A DNA stretch of 64,000 nt from assembly GCA_021186555.1 (NCBI GenBank), contig JAJKFL010000005.1:6155678-6219677 (forward strand), written 5' to 3'. Positions 35,718-44,888 of this stretch are shown here, piece by piece. The position numbers and the translations under genes were made by a program. Positions within the stretch are counted from its first letter, which is position 1; every line of letters begins with the position of its first letter. The stretch comes from Reticulitermes speratus (Eukaryota > Arthropoda > Insecta > Blattodea > Rhinotermitidae). Below the pieces are notes generated by a model that was not told where the DNA came from, searched no databases, and was given only the letters and a program-made list of their open reading frames with translations.

Positions 35718-36225
35718 AGCCTACAAGAGCTCAACAACTTTCTTTCACTATTTTCTTGCGAAAAATCTTGAAGTTTGGGGCCTTTGGGGCACCTCTTAGC
35801 TCTAGGTAAGGGCAATGAAAATTTATACACTGTCATTTTGAGGTTCATGTTACGATGTAACGACTATTCTAGCTTAATTTTCTTATTATTTAATTAAATA
35901 AAAAAATAGAAATGCGCAAGAAATTCAAAATCTCTGAAAGTCCGAGACCTTCGGGGCACCTCAAAACTTAAATGTAGAAAACCAATTCTTCGCACATGCC
36001 TTAGTGGCATAATAAAGCAGCTTTTAAGCACTATTCCATAACGGAAATTTAAAAAAGTGTAAAAACCATACATTTTCACTCCACCCTATTGTACATGTCT
36101 TTATATTGACGTCTGCCTGAGGATGGCGATTTATTGCTGAAACATGTAGGAGGGTTGTGTTTATGGATAACTTATAATGTTATTCTGTGTATATGTTGGT
36201 GTATATATGATTACAGTCTGACTTA

Positions 36226-37401
36226 GTGTATTACAGTATTATCTCGACTATAAAAGAGCATAATTGTAAGACGCATTATTGATATAGCGACAGGATTTGA
36301 GGAGAAGGAAATACGTACATTTTAATAGAAATTGTCAGTATTCAAACAAAAAATCTTATTTCTATTGGCAAAAAACAAATCAACATTTAATTGAATATTT
36401 ATATGAAATAAATGTATCTATTCGCTGGATTCAAGATTCAAGATTTTTAATACGACGCTCTAAATGAGTGAGCACTTCCCGACGTTTCGTAGGCACTAAG
36501 ATCCTTCGAAATATATGGAATTATTGACCAAGAGATATGACATCACATACAAGGAGTTTCAGTCTTCAGCAAAACCGCTGTGAGGATCTACAATCTCGCA
36601 TTATTCACCGTCTTCTTCCCTTGTGCTTTCTGTCTCTCAGCCACAGTCTCTGTCTCTCAGCCACAGTCTCTGTCTCTCAGCCACAGTCTACAAAACCTTT
36701 TACGTCGCTCCTTAAATCAAGGCAGTCAAAACCACACTTCTTCATTACGACACCTTCAGAGCCATCGAATAATTTGTAATGCAGCATTTCTTGAAGTACG
36801 ATAATCTGATGTTTAAGAATGCTAACAATACCCATCCGAACTCCTAAACCGTCGTGTTGTTTGTAAGAAAGCAACAATGTCCACAGGAACAACAGTGGAA
36901 GCTGACCCATTTCTCTTCAACACATTTTATATTAAAACTACACCAAGCGTTTGTTTTACGCCCTAGTTGTGTTCATGAAGCAGTGGGCGTAAATCAAAAT
37001 TGATATTTCCATAACAAATAATGGAATTGATAGGTATTAGCGTAATAGAGCACAGTCAGACAAAGGGCGTTAAACCGAAAATGGGAGAGCGTATATTAAG
37101 AAATGACGCGATGTGGCGGGGGGGGGGGGGGGCGTTAAAGCAAAAAGGCGTAAAACAAGTGGGGCGTAAGAGAAGGGCTATGTGTACTTAGCATTTTCAG
37201 CCTCGAAGCTTCCGTCAGTTGCTTTGTACACACTGTCACACGTAACATTTTGCACAACGGAAATACATACAAATGATTTCGGAATTTCCGCTGTTGATAT
37301 CTTTGTGTTTGTAGTCCCATTAGTAGCGTTGTGGACCTCTAGAATTACCTTGCTTCACATTAAAAAAGGAAAGTTGGCCTTGTCACCACCGAGAAAGCAT
37401 A
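36226..37401. other. No gene; 20-bp triplication
   Basis: 36631-36690 holds three tandem copies of TGTCTCTCAGCCACAGTCTC; the Ser-rich ORFs there come from it. 36479-36510 has GACGTTTCGTAGGCAC, a possible decayed motif. A G run of about 14 lies at 37119-37132. Nothing else is recognised. Confidence 0.5.
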
Positions 37402-37575
37402 TAGGGGAGTAGAGGTATAGTTCAAATGATCCTTAATCTCGACACTCGATATGGGTGAGTGGTTAGCATCACGCCCCGGCCGCTTCAACCCCGGGAAAAA
37501 GGCGGTCCGGGTGTGAAGTTAACCACTCATCGCCATGAAGCGTCGACTTTAGGCATGAATGGAGCTGTACCTCTA
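37402..37575. repeat. Two SINE-A 3' ends, head to head
   Basis: Left half is minus-strand SINE-A 3' sequence (GGGGAGTAGAGGTATAG to CACGCCCCGGCCGCTTCAAC). Right half is plus-strand 3' sequence (GGCGGTCCGGGTGTGAAGTT to GGAGCTGTACCTCTACT). Both lack the tRNA head and meet near 37500. This is an inverted joining rather than a normal insertion. Confidence 0.65.
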
Positions 37576-37599
37576 CTTAGCCTACATGCCTTTACGTTA

Positions 37600-37868
37600 T
37601 AATTTTTTTTCTAAAGGCGCAACAGCCCCTAGTGTGCCAGGGCCTCCTCATTATCGAGGCTTCACGATCATACTTAGACACACCACACTCGGTAGGACTC
37701 CGCTAGAAGAGGGATCGGTCCGACGCAGAGAGACCTCTACCTGACAACACACGGCACTCACAAGAGACAGACATCTATGCCACCGGCGGAATTAAAACCC
37801 GCAATCCCAACAAGAGAGCGGCCGAAGACCCATGCCTCAGACCTCGCGGCCACTGGGATCGGCTAACA
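37600..37868 (-). repeat. SINE-B, minus strand, full length
   Basis: From GGCGCAACAGCCCCTAGTG (37616) to tRNA head GGCCACTGGGATCGGC (37848-37863). The B-box region has changed to GGAATTAAAACCCGCAATCC, so the internal promoter is probably dead. Confidence 0.8.
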
Positions 37869-38055
37869 AACAGTATGGATTATCTCGGCAACAATCAGGC
37901 CGTCCCACCGGCAAGTGTGTTTAGGACAAGCAGCAAAACCACCCAAAGAGAGAGCCTTTGTCGTGCGCTACGATAACAACAATAATTGTACGAGTTTATG
38001 AACTTTTGCGTTCTAATAACGTAAGGATATTTTACGAAATTAAAACTAATTTTTT

Positions 38056-38565
38056 GGCGCTTTCGCAAAATTGCGAAAAGCGACTGATAAATTCATTACG
38101 TGTCCGTCTGTCCGCATGTAACAACTCGGGCGGATTTCCATGAAATTTGACTTTTGATTACATTTCGAAAATCTGCCCACAAAATTCAAGTTTAATTAAA
38201 ATCTGACAATAATAACGGGTACTTTACATGAAGACCTATGTACATTTATGATAATAACTCGCTGAATTCTTCTTAGAATGAGAAATGTTTCAGACAAAAG
38301 TTGTAGAGAAAATCAAAACAAACATTTTATGTCCAATAACTTTTTCTGAAAATTGTGCCGTTTATGAGATAATGTGGAAAAATATGGTACAGCCAGACAG
38401 GCCACAGATGACAATATAATACGGCGCATGCGCTTTGCATGCTGGATAAGTAAGGCTACAGACACACACTCAGAATATGTAATACTTATTGCCTTTCCAC
38501 GGCAACAATGGTTACGCGAACGCGCCTCAATGTTAACGTTACACGCACATTGCCTGTCCCGTAAA
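38056..38565 (+). repeat. Repeat R, full copy
   Basis: Starts GGCGCTTTCGCAAAATTGCG and includes GCGAACGCGCC at 38516-38526. Inner blocks CATGAAATTT, TTGCATGCTGGATAA and ACACACACTCAGAATATG match 21208-21740. 37869-38055 is unrecognised. Confidence 0.65.
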
Positions 38566-39526
38566 TACCTCATCTCAATTACTTTAATACTTCTGGAATC
38601 GTAACAACACTTTTATACAATAACAGCATAAAATATGCAATCTTGATATATGGAGGAATTTTTCAGCAAAGGTAGGAACTGCAATACCGGCTCAAGCATA
38701 CCTTCCACTGCTGCCAACTTCTGCCATAACAACGTATGGCAGAAGAGAGTAATCTTCAGTCACCTAATTTCGCAAAACCTGCTATGAAATTTTGTCATGT
38801 GAGACTCAGCTTGTGTTCAGAAACTGCTTTGATGTTCACAGACACTCGTCTTGATTATGACGCCGTGTAGGCTCGTAGGTTGACACCGATGTTTCGAAAG
38901 GACTTGCTGCCTCCATTTTTAGGGTGGCTGAATTACGATCACGTAGAGCCTAAAGTAATCTGGGAGAAAATGTGGATATATTCTGTTGGCAGATTTTAAG
39001 AAATGTTGGCCAATCGGAACAGGAGCGCACCCAGAATGTTTCATTGGTGGGGTTGGGGGGGGGGGGGGGGGCTGACCATGAGGCTATATATAATTTATGT
39101 TTGATTCTAAAAACTATGTTATAAAAATCATGTCATAAATATAACTGTAACATAACACTGTTTGCAACTGAATTTATATACATATATGTTCCATGACTCA
39201 CCTAATTTAAATCAGTGCCTAATCCCCCTGGTTTTTAATTTCATCTAAGATATTCCAAGGTTTCTCATTTTATTTTTCAAAATTCTAATGTAGTAGTCAT
39301 CAGCCAATTTCCGTGGCTGATTTCGGCGTAAGGGTAAATAACGTAAAAAGTTTTAATATTATCATGTCTACTAAATCTGTGTTTTTTAAATTTAGATTTT
39401 GGGGAGAAGCCCCCCCCCCCGTTTGGGTGCCCCCTGAATCGGAATCATACAAACGGGAAACGGGGTTTAACTTGATCCAGGCCAAGAGGAACAGTGTCTA
39501 TTTAACGTAGTTCCGTAATCTTAAAC
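38566..39526. other. No gene; one decayed motif and a G run
   Basis: 38883-38924 (minus) has CTAAAAATGGAGGCAGCAAG then TCGAAACATCGGTGTCA, a GGAGG-subtype motif. Its outer word TTGACACCG recurs inverted at 39757-39765 (CGGTGTCAG). A G run lies at about 39055-39071 and a C run at 39410-39420. No gene. Confidence 0.4.
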
Positions 39527-39746
39527 ATGGAGACAGTACTGATAAATTGTATATTATCTTCACCGTGCATTTTTAACAAATCACAAATTACACACCAACG
39601 AAATGCACTATTTTTTTTTTCACTACGAGCCCCCTGAAGATGACCCTGCAAGGGTTGAAACATATGTAGGGGTTGAAGAATAAAAAGTGAAAAAAAATAT
39701 ATAGTGCATTTCGTTGGTGTGTAATTTGTGAGATGGAAACAGTATT
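39527..39746. mobile_element. Hammerhead-motif element with one motif lost
   Basis: Target duplication ATGGAGACAGTACT (39527-39540) versus ATGGAAACAGTATT (39733-39746). Single-sided tail TTCACCGTGCATTTTT (39559-39574). Arms AATTACACACCAACGAAATG and inverse near 39708-39727. Only the plus motif remains (39630-39672): CCCC-CTGAAGA-T-GACCCTGCAAGGGTT-GAAAC-ATATGTA-GGGG, with stem II ACCCT/AGGGT. The left motif is replaced by a T run. Size 220 bp including duplications. Confidence 0.75.
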
Positions 39747-40141
39747 TTCATCCGAAACGTCGGTGTCAGAATACAAATTTATAAATAACACCACATAAAA
39801 TACCAGAAAATTAGTGTCCACTGTAGGTAACAAAAATATACGCCTTTATTCGTGTGGTTTCCACATATTGCCCCCACTGTACAAAACTCGTACTTGGGAA
39901 CAAAGGTGTGTTACAGTAACTTTGTAAGTACCAAAACACATATAACTTTGTCAAATTCCATCATATTATCTAGTTTTCAAACCAGAAAACAGGTGTGCAT
40001 TTTTTTTTCTGCGTGTGCGCGCGCACCTATCTGCCTGCCTGCCTGTCCGCATGTGTGTACCGCTACCGCGAGCGGTGCGACATCTGCGTGGCGTCTAACT
40101 GGGCCAGGTTTAATGGGGCACCTTCCCATCCGTTTCGAAAT
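39747..40141. other. No gene recognised
   Basis: GC-richer block at 40005-40110 (CGTGTGCGCGCGCACC) without a recognisable gene. Confidence 0.35.
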
Positions 40142-40312
40142 TTAGCTAAGTTGTTTCGGCTGAATCAGCTCCAGCACATATATGCTTGAGAATTCAAGGT
40201 AACCATAATGAACAGTAATAATGAGACGAGTTGAGACAAAAATTAACTGTCCCAAAAATTTCCACCATCCCTGTCTGTTTAACCTACCTAACTTCTCCTC
40301 AATAACTTGCAT
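40142..40312 (-). CDS. Small ORF, 56 codons, unknown
   Basis: Minus-strand ORF from ATG (40312-40310) to TAA (40144-40142). It begins 'MQVIEEKLGRLNRQGWWKFL', with an amphipathic, Trp-containing start and a hydrophobic middle ('LIITVHYGYL'). The composition is protein-like, and I have a faint memory of the same phrase recurring in cockroach gene models, which would make it repeat-derived. No splice context or domain supports a host gene. Confidence 0.3.
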   Translation of the reverse strand: MQVIEEKLGRLNRQGWWKFLGQLIFVSTRLIITVHYGYLEFSSIYVLELIQPKQLS

Positions 40313-41511
40313 GGTTTCCATATGATGTTTTCTGACGCACTACAACGATAATGCTATAACTGCACAATTTATGGCCTAATATTTACATAGTTTCATGTCT
40401 CGAGGAAAACAACAGATACGGAGTCATTCTTACGTAGTGTAGAAAATTTAAAATCTAATAATGCTCAGCGTCCTTAAGAATAAGATACTTTATTGCAGGT
40501 TAGAGAAAATTCACCGTCCTTCCAATCATCTTAAAACGAAACAAAAAGTTATAGCTTTTAGGACATCATAATTGACATAAAACTCTTACGATGGTATCAG
40601 GGTAGTATTATTCTTATTCTGGGAAGGGACGCCGTACAGTTTGGTTGATAGGTACCAAAGTTCTTGAGAAACCTGCTGCCTCCATCTTCAGGGTAGAAAA
40701 AAGTCGCACGGGGGAAAGAGTATGGACTTTGGGAATAGTACCGGGACGAGGCTATGACGGAAAGTACAGGAACGCGTGGCCCATTAATGGCTGCTATTTG
40801 ATGTAGAAGCCGACGCGGAAGATATCGGTGTATGACGTCACCGTCCAACCACGTATGACAACTACCACAATCACAACACCCTACATAAATTCAGCATATC
40901 ATTGCTCGAAACAATCTTTGTATATTGCAATAACTTGCTGGGTACTAAGGTCTCTTTTTCCAAGTTCGTCATGTAACTGTGCCCAACTTGACAGTAAAAC
41001 ATGCGGTTAAATAGGGACATACACACAACTTGGTCCAGTTACCAGTAAGTCTAACAGGTAACGTAAGGTGCACAGAATGAAGATACATGTACCAGAACTG
41101 TACACTCGTGAGTACATTAACAGAGCCAAGTCGCAAAACTACACAGCAGCTGAGGTTGGTATAACTCAAGTTTCTAGCGGAATATTAGATAATTCGTGGC
41201 ATTAGGTCTCTCCACCTCCGATTCTTGCGTACAAATCAGTCATCCGCCTAAACTAAAAGACCTTATTCAATTTCACGTTAAGATTCTGTTTAAGTATGGT
41301 ATTGGTTTTTAAACTTTTGATACCTTATTCAAATACACATCGACCTACTTGCACCAAAACAGAATGGAGAGGGTGAATATTTACGCGGGCTTTTACGGCT
41401 GCTCCCCTCTCCCATCTGTAGTACACCTAACTGTAATCGATAAAGTCTTCTGCAGTTATGTTGTCAATTTGTGTCTAGATTCCCTCAAACTCAGCTTGAG
41501 TCTGTACTTAC
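40313..41511. other. No gene; decayed motif at 40650-40693
   Basis: 40650-40693 (minus): CCTGAAGA-T-GGAGGCAGCAGGTTTCTC, a GGAGG-subtype motif whose GAAAC has been lost. If the first exon at 41512 is real, the rest of this stretch is its intron. Nothing else recognised. Confidence 0.4.
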
Positions 41512-41577
41512 CATCTTGAAACTTGACGCAGTTTCCAATCGCCAGCTCAAATCTCCCTGTCCCACAATCTCCGCCAT
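41512..41577 (-). CDS. Candidate first coding exon of a host gene
   Basis: Minus strand: ATGGCGG in a good start context (ATCATGGCGG), then 22 codons beginning 'MAEIVGQGDLSWRLE' and ending exactly at a strong donor AAGATG|GTAAGTA (donor at 41511), phase 0. The sequence upstream on that strand (41578-41790) is GC- and CpG-richer than its surroundings, as expected for a promoter and 5' UTR. No downstream exon was identified; the intron would run left. The protein is not recognised. Confidence 0.4.
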
Positions 41578-41842
41578 GATGACATCTACCGCGTAACACT
41601 CTAACCACGTCACTGTCAAACAGCTAACTGGCACCTGCGCACACAGCTTGCTCGTGGTCGCTGCAAGACGTACTTGACTGTCCTCCTGCGGACGAATTTT
41701 GAACTATAGCTACAACTCTCCACACGCTTGCGCGTAGGAGCGCTGACACTGTCGTGCGTCACTTTCGCAGAGTCTTATCTTACTCCAAACATGCGTAACA
41801 AAAATGCCGAAGCTGTCTTGTTTTCATTTATCTACGGTTTCT

Positions 41843-42260
41843 TATTCCATTATAGACCAAACGGACGAAGACGACTTTGAAGACTTTTCAAGAGGCTATC
41901 ACACGAGTGTAGGCCGCGATAGCTCAGTCGGTATAGCGACTCGCTACGGGCTGGACGGTCCGGGGTCGAATCCCGGTGGGGGCGAGATTTTCCGTAGCCG
42001 TCCAGACCGGCCCTGGGGCCTACCAGACTCCTATACAATGGGTACCGGGTCTCTTTCCCGGGGGTAAAGCGGCCGGGGCGTGGAGTTGACCACCCACCCT
42101 CATCTAGTACCAGAGTTAAAGAAAGAGTAGAGCTCTACTCCCCCTCTGGGCCTTCATGGACCGTTCTAGGGAGAACTTTACCTTTATCTTTTTATCACAC
42201 GAGGCCGAAACAGGTCTATTAAGGCCTAACTCGTAACGGATGAAGCTGATGATTCTTATT
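41843..42260 (+). mobile_element. LINE-gamma 3' end, interrupted by a SINE-A
   Basis: ACCAAACGGACGAAGACGAC (41859-41878) then, after the SINE, AACAGGTCTATTAAGGCCTA (42209-42228) continue one LINE-gamma 3' end, as seen uninterrupted at 52390-52480. The coding tail is diverged. Confidence 0.8.
41908..42192 (+). repeat. SINE-A with perfect 11-bp target duplication, nested in LINE-gamma
   Basis: tRNA head with A box TAGCTCAGTCGGTATAGCG and B box GGGTCGAATCCCGG, body, and CTTTACCTTTATC-type tail. TATCACACGAG flanks it at 41897-41907 and 42193-42203. The nesting dates SINE-A activity after the LINE-gamma insertion. Confidence 0.93.
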
Positions 42261-42307
42261 CCATCAGGGGAGCACGTGTATGCATCTGCCCATTAATAAT
42301 TCTACGT

Positions 42308-42540
42308 TTCTCATTCTAAGAAGAATTCAGCGAGATATCATAAATTTACACAGGTCTTCATGTGAAGTACCTGTTATTGTCAGATTTTGAAGAAACTTGA
42401 ACTCTTTTGACAAATTTTCTGAAAACACTCAAAAATTAAATTTCATGAAAGTTCGTCCAGTGGCAGCCGAGTTGTTTCATGCTGAAAGACATGACAAAGC
42501 TAATAGTCGCTTTTCGAAATTTTGTGAAGGCATCTAAAAA
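42308..42540 (-). repeat. Repeat R, partial, minus strand
   Basis: TTCTCATTCTAAGAAGAATT, GGTCTTCATGTGAAGTACC and GTCGCTTTTCGAAATTTTGT correspond to the left two thirds of repeat R in reverse. The GGCGCG end has decayed to GGCATC. Confidence 0.6.
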
Positions 42541-42674
42541 CGAAATTACAATTGATCACAATCTTAAATTTTCATAGGAATAACCCTAAAAATTAAGCGA
42601 TAATAATCTTACTCACTTAATAGCTTCATACAAAATTAGTTTCCTTTGAAAATGAGACACTGTTAAAGAACTGT

Positions 42675-43055
42675 TTACGTTAAGCTTTTGGTGTGGAGAT
42701 TTTCAGACGCTCTTTGTGCAATAAATGGTTGATCTGCACTGACGTTAACCGTAACATCCATCTTAAGATAATTCTTCCATCTTATTTCGACATCACCTTT
42801 CGCTACGTTTCAACATATTTTCCATAAGCGTTCCCTATGCATTTCTTGTCCTGTCATGTTTCCTAAACCCTCTGTTTCACTGACTAACAAAGTTACGTGA
42901 TGTTTACGAACTGCAAAGCTCTTCCGTACGTAAAACCTTCCGCTAATCACTTTATCTCCACTGGACCCGATGTTCCCCGCGGTAGAACACTTACATATAG
43001 GCACAGACTCTGCTGATAATACTCGCCGAACACGAAATCCCCTTAGCAGACTCGC
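42675..43055 (-). pseudogene. Coding-like block with one internal stop, unknown
   Basis: One minus-strand frame is open from 43055 to TAA at 42675-42677 except for a single TGA (near 42810). Phrases: 'SVPICKCSTAGNIGSSGDKV', 'HHVTLLVSETEGLGNMTGQE', 'ERLWKIC', and after the stop 'NVAKGDVEIRWKNYLKMDV'. The composition is protein-like and about 126 codons long. It could be an old gene or transposon fragment. Not recognised. Confidence 0.3.
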
Positions 43056-43084
43056 TTAATGCAGTAGATCGAAACGCCTCTTGA

Positions 43085-43405
43085 TACAGACAAGAGGCGG
43101 GCTCTTGTGAATGCGGTAATAACCTTCGGGTTCCATAAAATGCGGATCCTTTTTTACTAACTCAGAACGTAGGCCGTGCCAGTTTGATCCCGTGTCAAGT
43201 CTTCGGTTTTCCCCTGTCAATTTCAATCCACCGGTGCTCCATTACACGGGATAACGAAAAAACTAATCATCTTCATCACAGGGTTGCACAATAAGCCTCA
43301 AGGCTGCGGTGCGTCCGTAGAATCTGCTGCAGGGCCCTTCACCACAAAAAAAACTCAACGCATAAGCTTCTCAAGAAAGACTCTGTTCCATGGAGTTAAA
43401 GCGTT
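43085..43405 (+). mobile_element. LINE-alpha 3' UTR on the plus strand, split by an insertion
   Basis: GGGCTCTTGTGAATGCGGTA and CCTTCGGGTTCCATAAAATG (43091-43143) match the LINE-alpha 3' UTR. AAGCTTCTCAAGAAAGAC and CCATGGAGTTA (43369-43400) resume it. The 220 bp between carry SINE-D body sequence (43167-43255: CTTCGGTTTTCCCCTGTCA, CACCGGTGCTCCATTACAC) and LINE-delta 3' UTR (43268-43330). Confidence 0.7.
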
Positions 43406-43640
43406 GATTACTTAGTTCCTTTTTTTTTTTAGTAAGGTATTTTGGACGTTTTGGAGTGAAAATAAATATGTCACCTTTGGAAAACGTAGCTTAATCTGAA
43501 CTACTCCCAACGGCTTACAAATTACGGATTTACATCCTACTGATTTAAACACTGGTCGTAGGTTTTGTGTTAGTTTTCACGAGCTTAATAGATATTCTGC
43601 ATGCAGATGAATGTTTACTTAACTGCGAAAGGATGATGGG
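43406..43640. other. No gene recognised
   Basis: Unremarkable sequence before the 21-bp array. Confidence 0.3.
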
Positions 43641-44018
43641 ATGATTATGTAGCTAAAGATTATGATTATGTAGGTAAAGATTATGGTTATGTAGGTAAAG
43701 ATTATGATTATGTAGGTAAAGATTATGATTATGTAGGTAAAGATTATGATTATGTAGGTAAAGATTATGAGTATGTAGGTAAAGATTATGATTACGTAGG
43801 TAAAGAGTATGATTACGTAGGTAAAGATTATGATTATGTAGGTAAAGATTATGATTATGTAGGTAAAGATTATGAGTATGTAGGTAAAGATTATGATTAC
43901 GTAGGTAAAGAGTATGATTACGTAGGTAAAGATTATGATTATATAGGTAAATATTATGATTATGTAGGTAAAGATTATGATTATGTAGGTAAAGATTATG
44001 ATTATGTAGGTAAAGATT
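43641..44018. repeat. 21-bp minisatellite, 18 units
   Basis: Units of ATTATGATTATGTAGGTAAA plus G, 21 bp. The minus strand reads as a repeated heptapeptide (LYLHNHN) because 21 is a multiple of 3, giving a 171-codon ORF that I treat as an artefact. GATTACG and GAGTATG variants occur in a repeated order around 43770-43850 and 43870-43930, a sign of block duplication. Confidence 0.93.
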
Positions 44019-44117
44019 CAAACGAAGTACCTCTGGAATGCAAACCACAAGCACTGAAAATCCGTGAGGTACGAGTTTTATATTGTAACAAGATATCAAA
44101 TGTACGTATAACGTAAC

Positions 44118-44505
44118 ATTGTGGTGCGTTCGCGTAACCATCGTTGCAATGCAAATGCAACAATGCATTTTGTTCTTTTTTCCACATTATGTTATAAACG
44201 GCACAATTTTCGGAAAACATTTATTGAATATAAAATGTGGGTTTCGATTTTCACTACAACTTCTGTCTAATACATTTCCCATTTAAAAAAACTGAAAGCG
44301 ATATTATGATAGTAGTCTTCATACAAAGTACCTGTTATTCTTGTTATATTTTAATCAAAATTAAATTTTATCGATATATTTTCGAAAATTTCTAAAATGT
44401 ATAATTTCATGAAAATCCGCCCAATCGAAGCCGAGTTGTTCAATACGGAGTGACAGATATGAAGAAGCTAACAGTCGCTTTTCGAAATGTTACAAATGCA
44501 TCAAA
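44118..44505 (-). repeat. Repeat R, minus strand
   Basis: GGTGCGTTCGCGTAACCATC (44121-44140) is the right end in reverse; GAAAATCCGCCCAATCGAAG and CAGTCGCTTTTCGAAATGTT follow. More diverged than the copies at 21208 and 38056. The LYLHNHN ORF borrows its N-terminal part from it. Confidence 0.6.
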
Positions 44506-44888
44506 TAAATGCAAGGATGTGTCTAAAACATCAGGAATTCTCAACTAAAAACTTGTAGACCTACACTTTAAGGAGTAAAAAATATCGCAATAATTTGAAG
44601 CAATGCTCGAAAAGCATCAGTTTCCAGTCAATTAAATGTTAATATCCATTACATGGAATGAGTCTCAGTTACAGCTTTCAAAGTAACACGGTTCACTTGC
44701 TGCATTGTCAAAGGTTTGTCTTTGCTTTAAAAATTAGTGTACGAATAAGATCACACGAAACATAATCACAACTTCAAAAGAAAAAGTATCGCTTTGAAGA
44801 ACAAATATCCTCCTTCCTTCAATAATAATAATGACTTCTGAGAAGTTTCTATCCATTTTACTGTATAATCAATGATAGGATAGCACAG
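44506..44888. other. No gene recognised
   Basis: AT-rich, featureless. Confidence 0.3.

Larger units (their letters stand above)
32857..36096 (+). mobile_element. Complete hAT-type transposon, 3224 bp
   Basis: Element 32865-36088. Its ends TAGGGTGGAGCGAAAAT (left) and TAGGGTGGAGTGAAAAT (right, read on the other strand) match at 16 of 17 positions. A perfect 8-bp target duplication TTGTACAT (32857-32864, 36089-36096) is the hAT hallmark. It carries one gene (33387-35659). Subterminal copies of GAGGTGCCCC occur at 32979 (direct) and, inverted as GGGGCACCTC, at 35786 and 35954, possible transposase-binding sites. The identical duplication argues for recent movement. Confidence 0.9.
32446..36225. 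mobile_element. Palindromic hammerhead-motif element 5, split by a hAT insertion
   Basis: Left arm with ATATATACACCAACATATAC (32507-32526) and motif 32561-32604 (minus). Right arm with motif 36113-36154 (plus) and ATATGTTGGTGTATATATGA (36191-36210). Stem I CCTCC/GGAGG, core CTGAGGA, GAAAC, ACATGT. Flanking CAATCTGACCTA (32446-32457) versus CAGTCTGACTTA (36214-36225) look like the target duplication. The left one is also the right duplication of element 4. Removing the hAT element gives a palindrome of about 0.55 kb. Confidence 0.7.

Noticed and set aside
43653..44168. 171-codon ORF of repeated LYLHNHN
   Set aside because: It is the minus strand of a 21-bp minisatellite joined to repeat R sequence.
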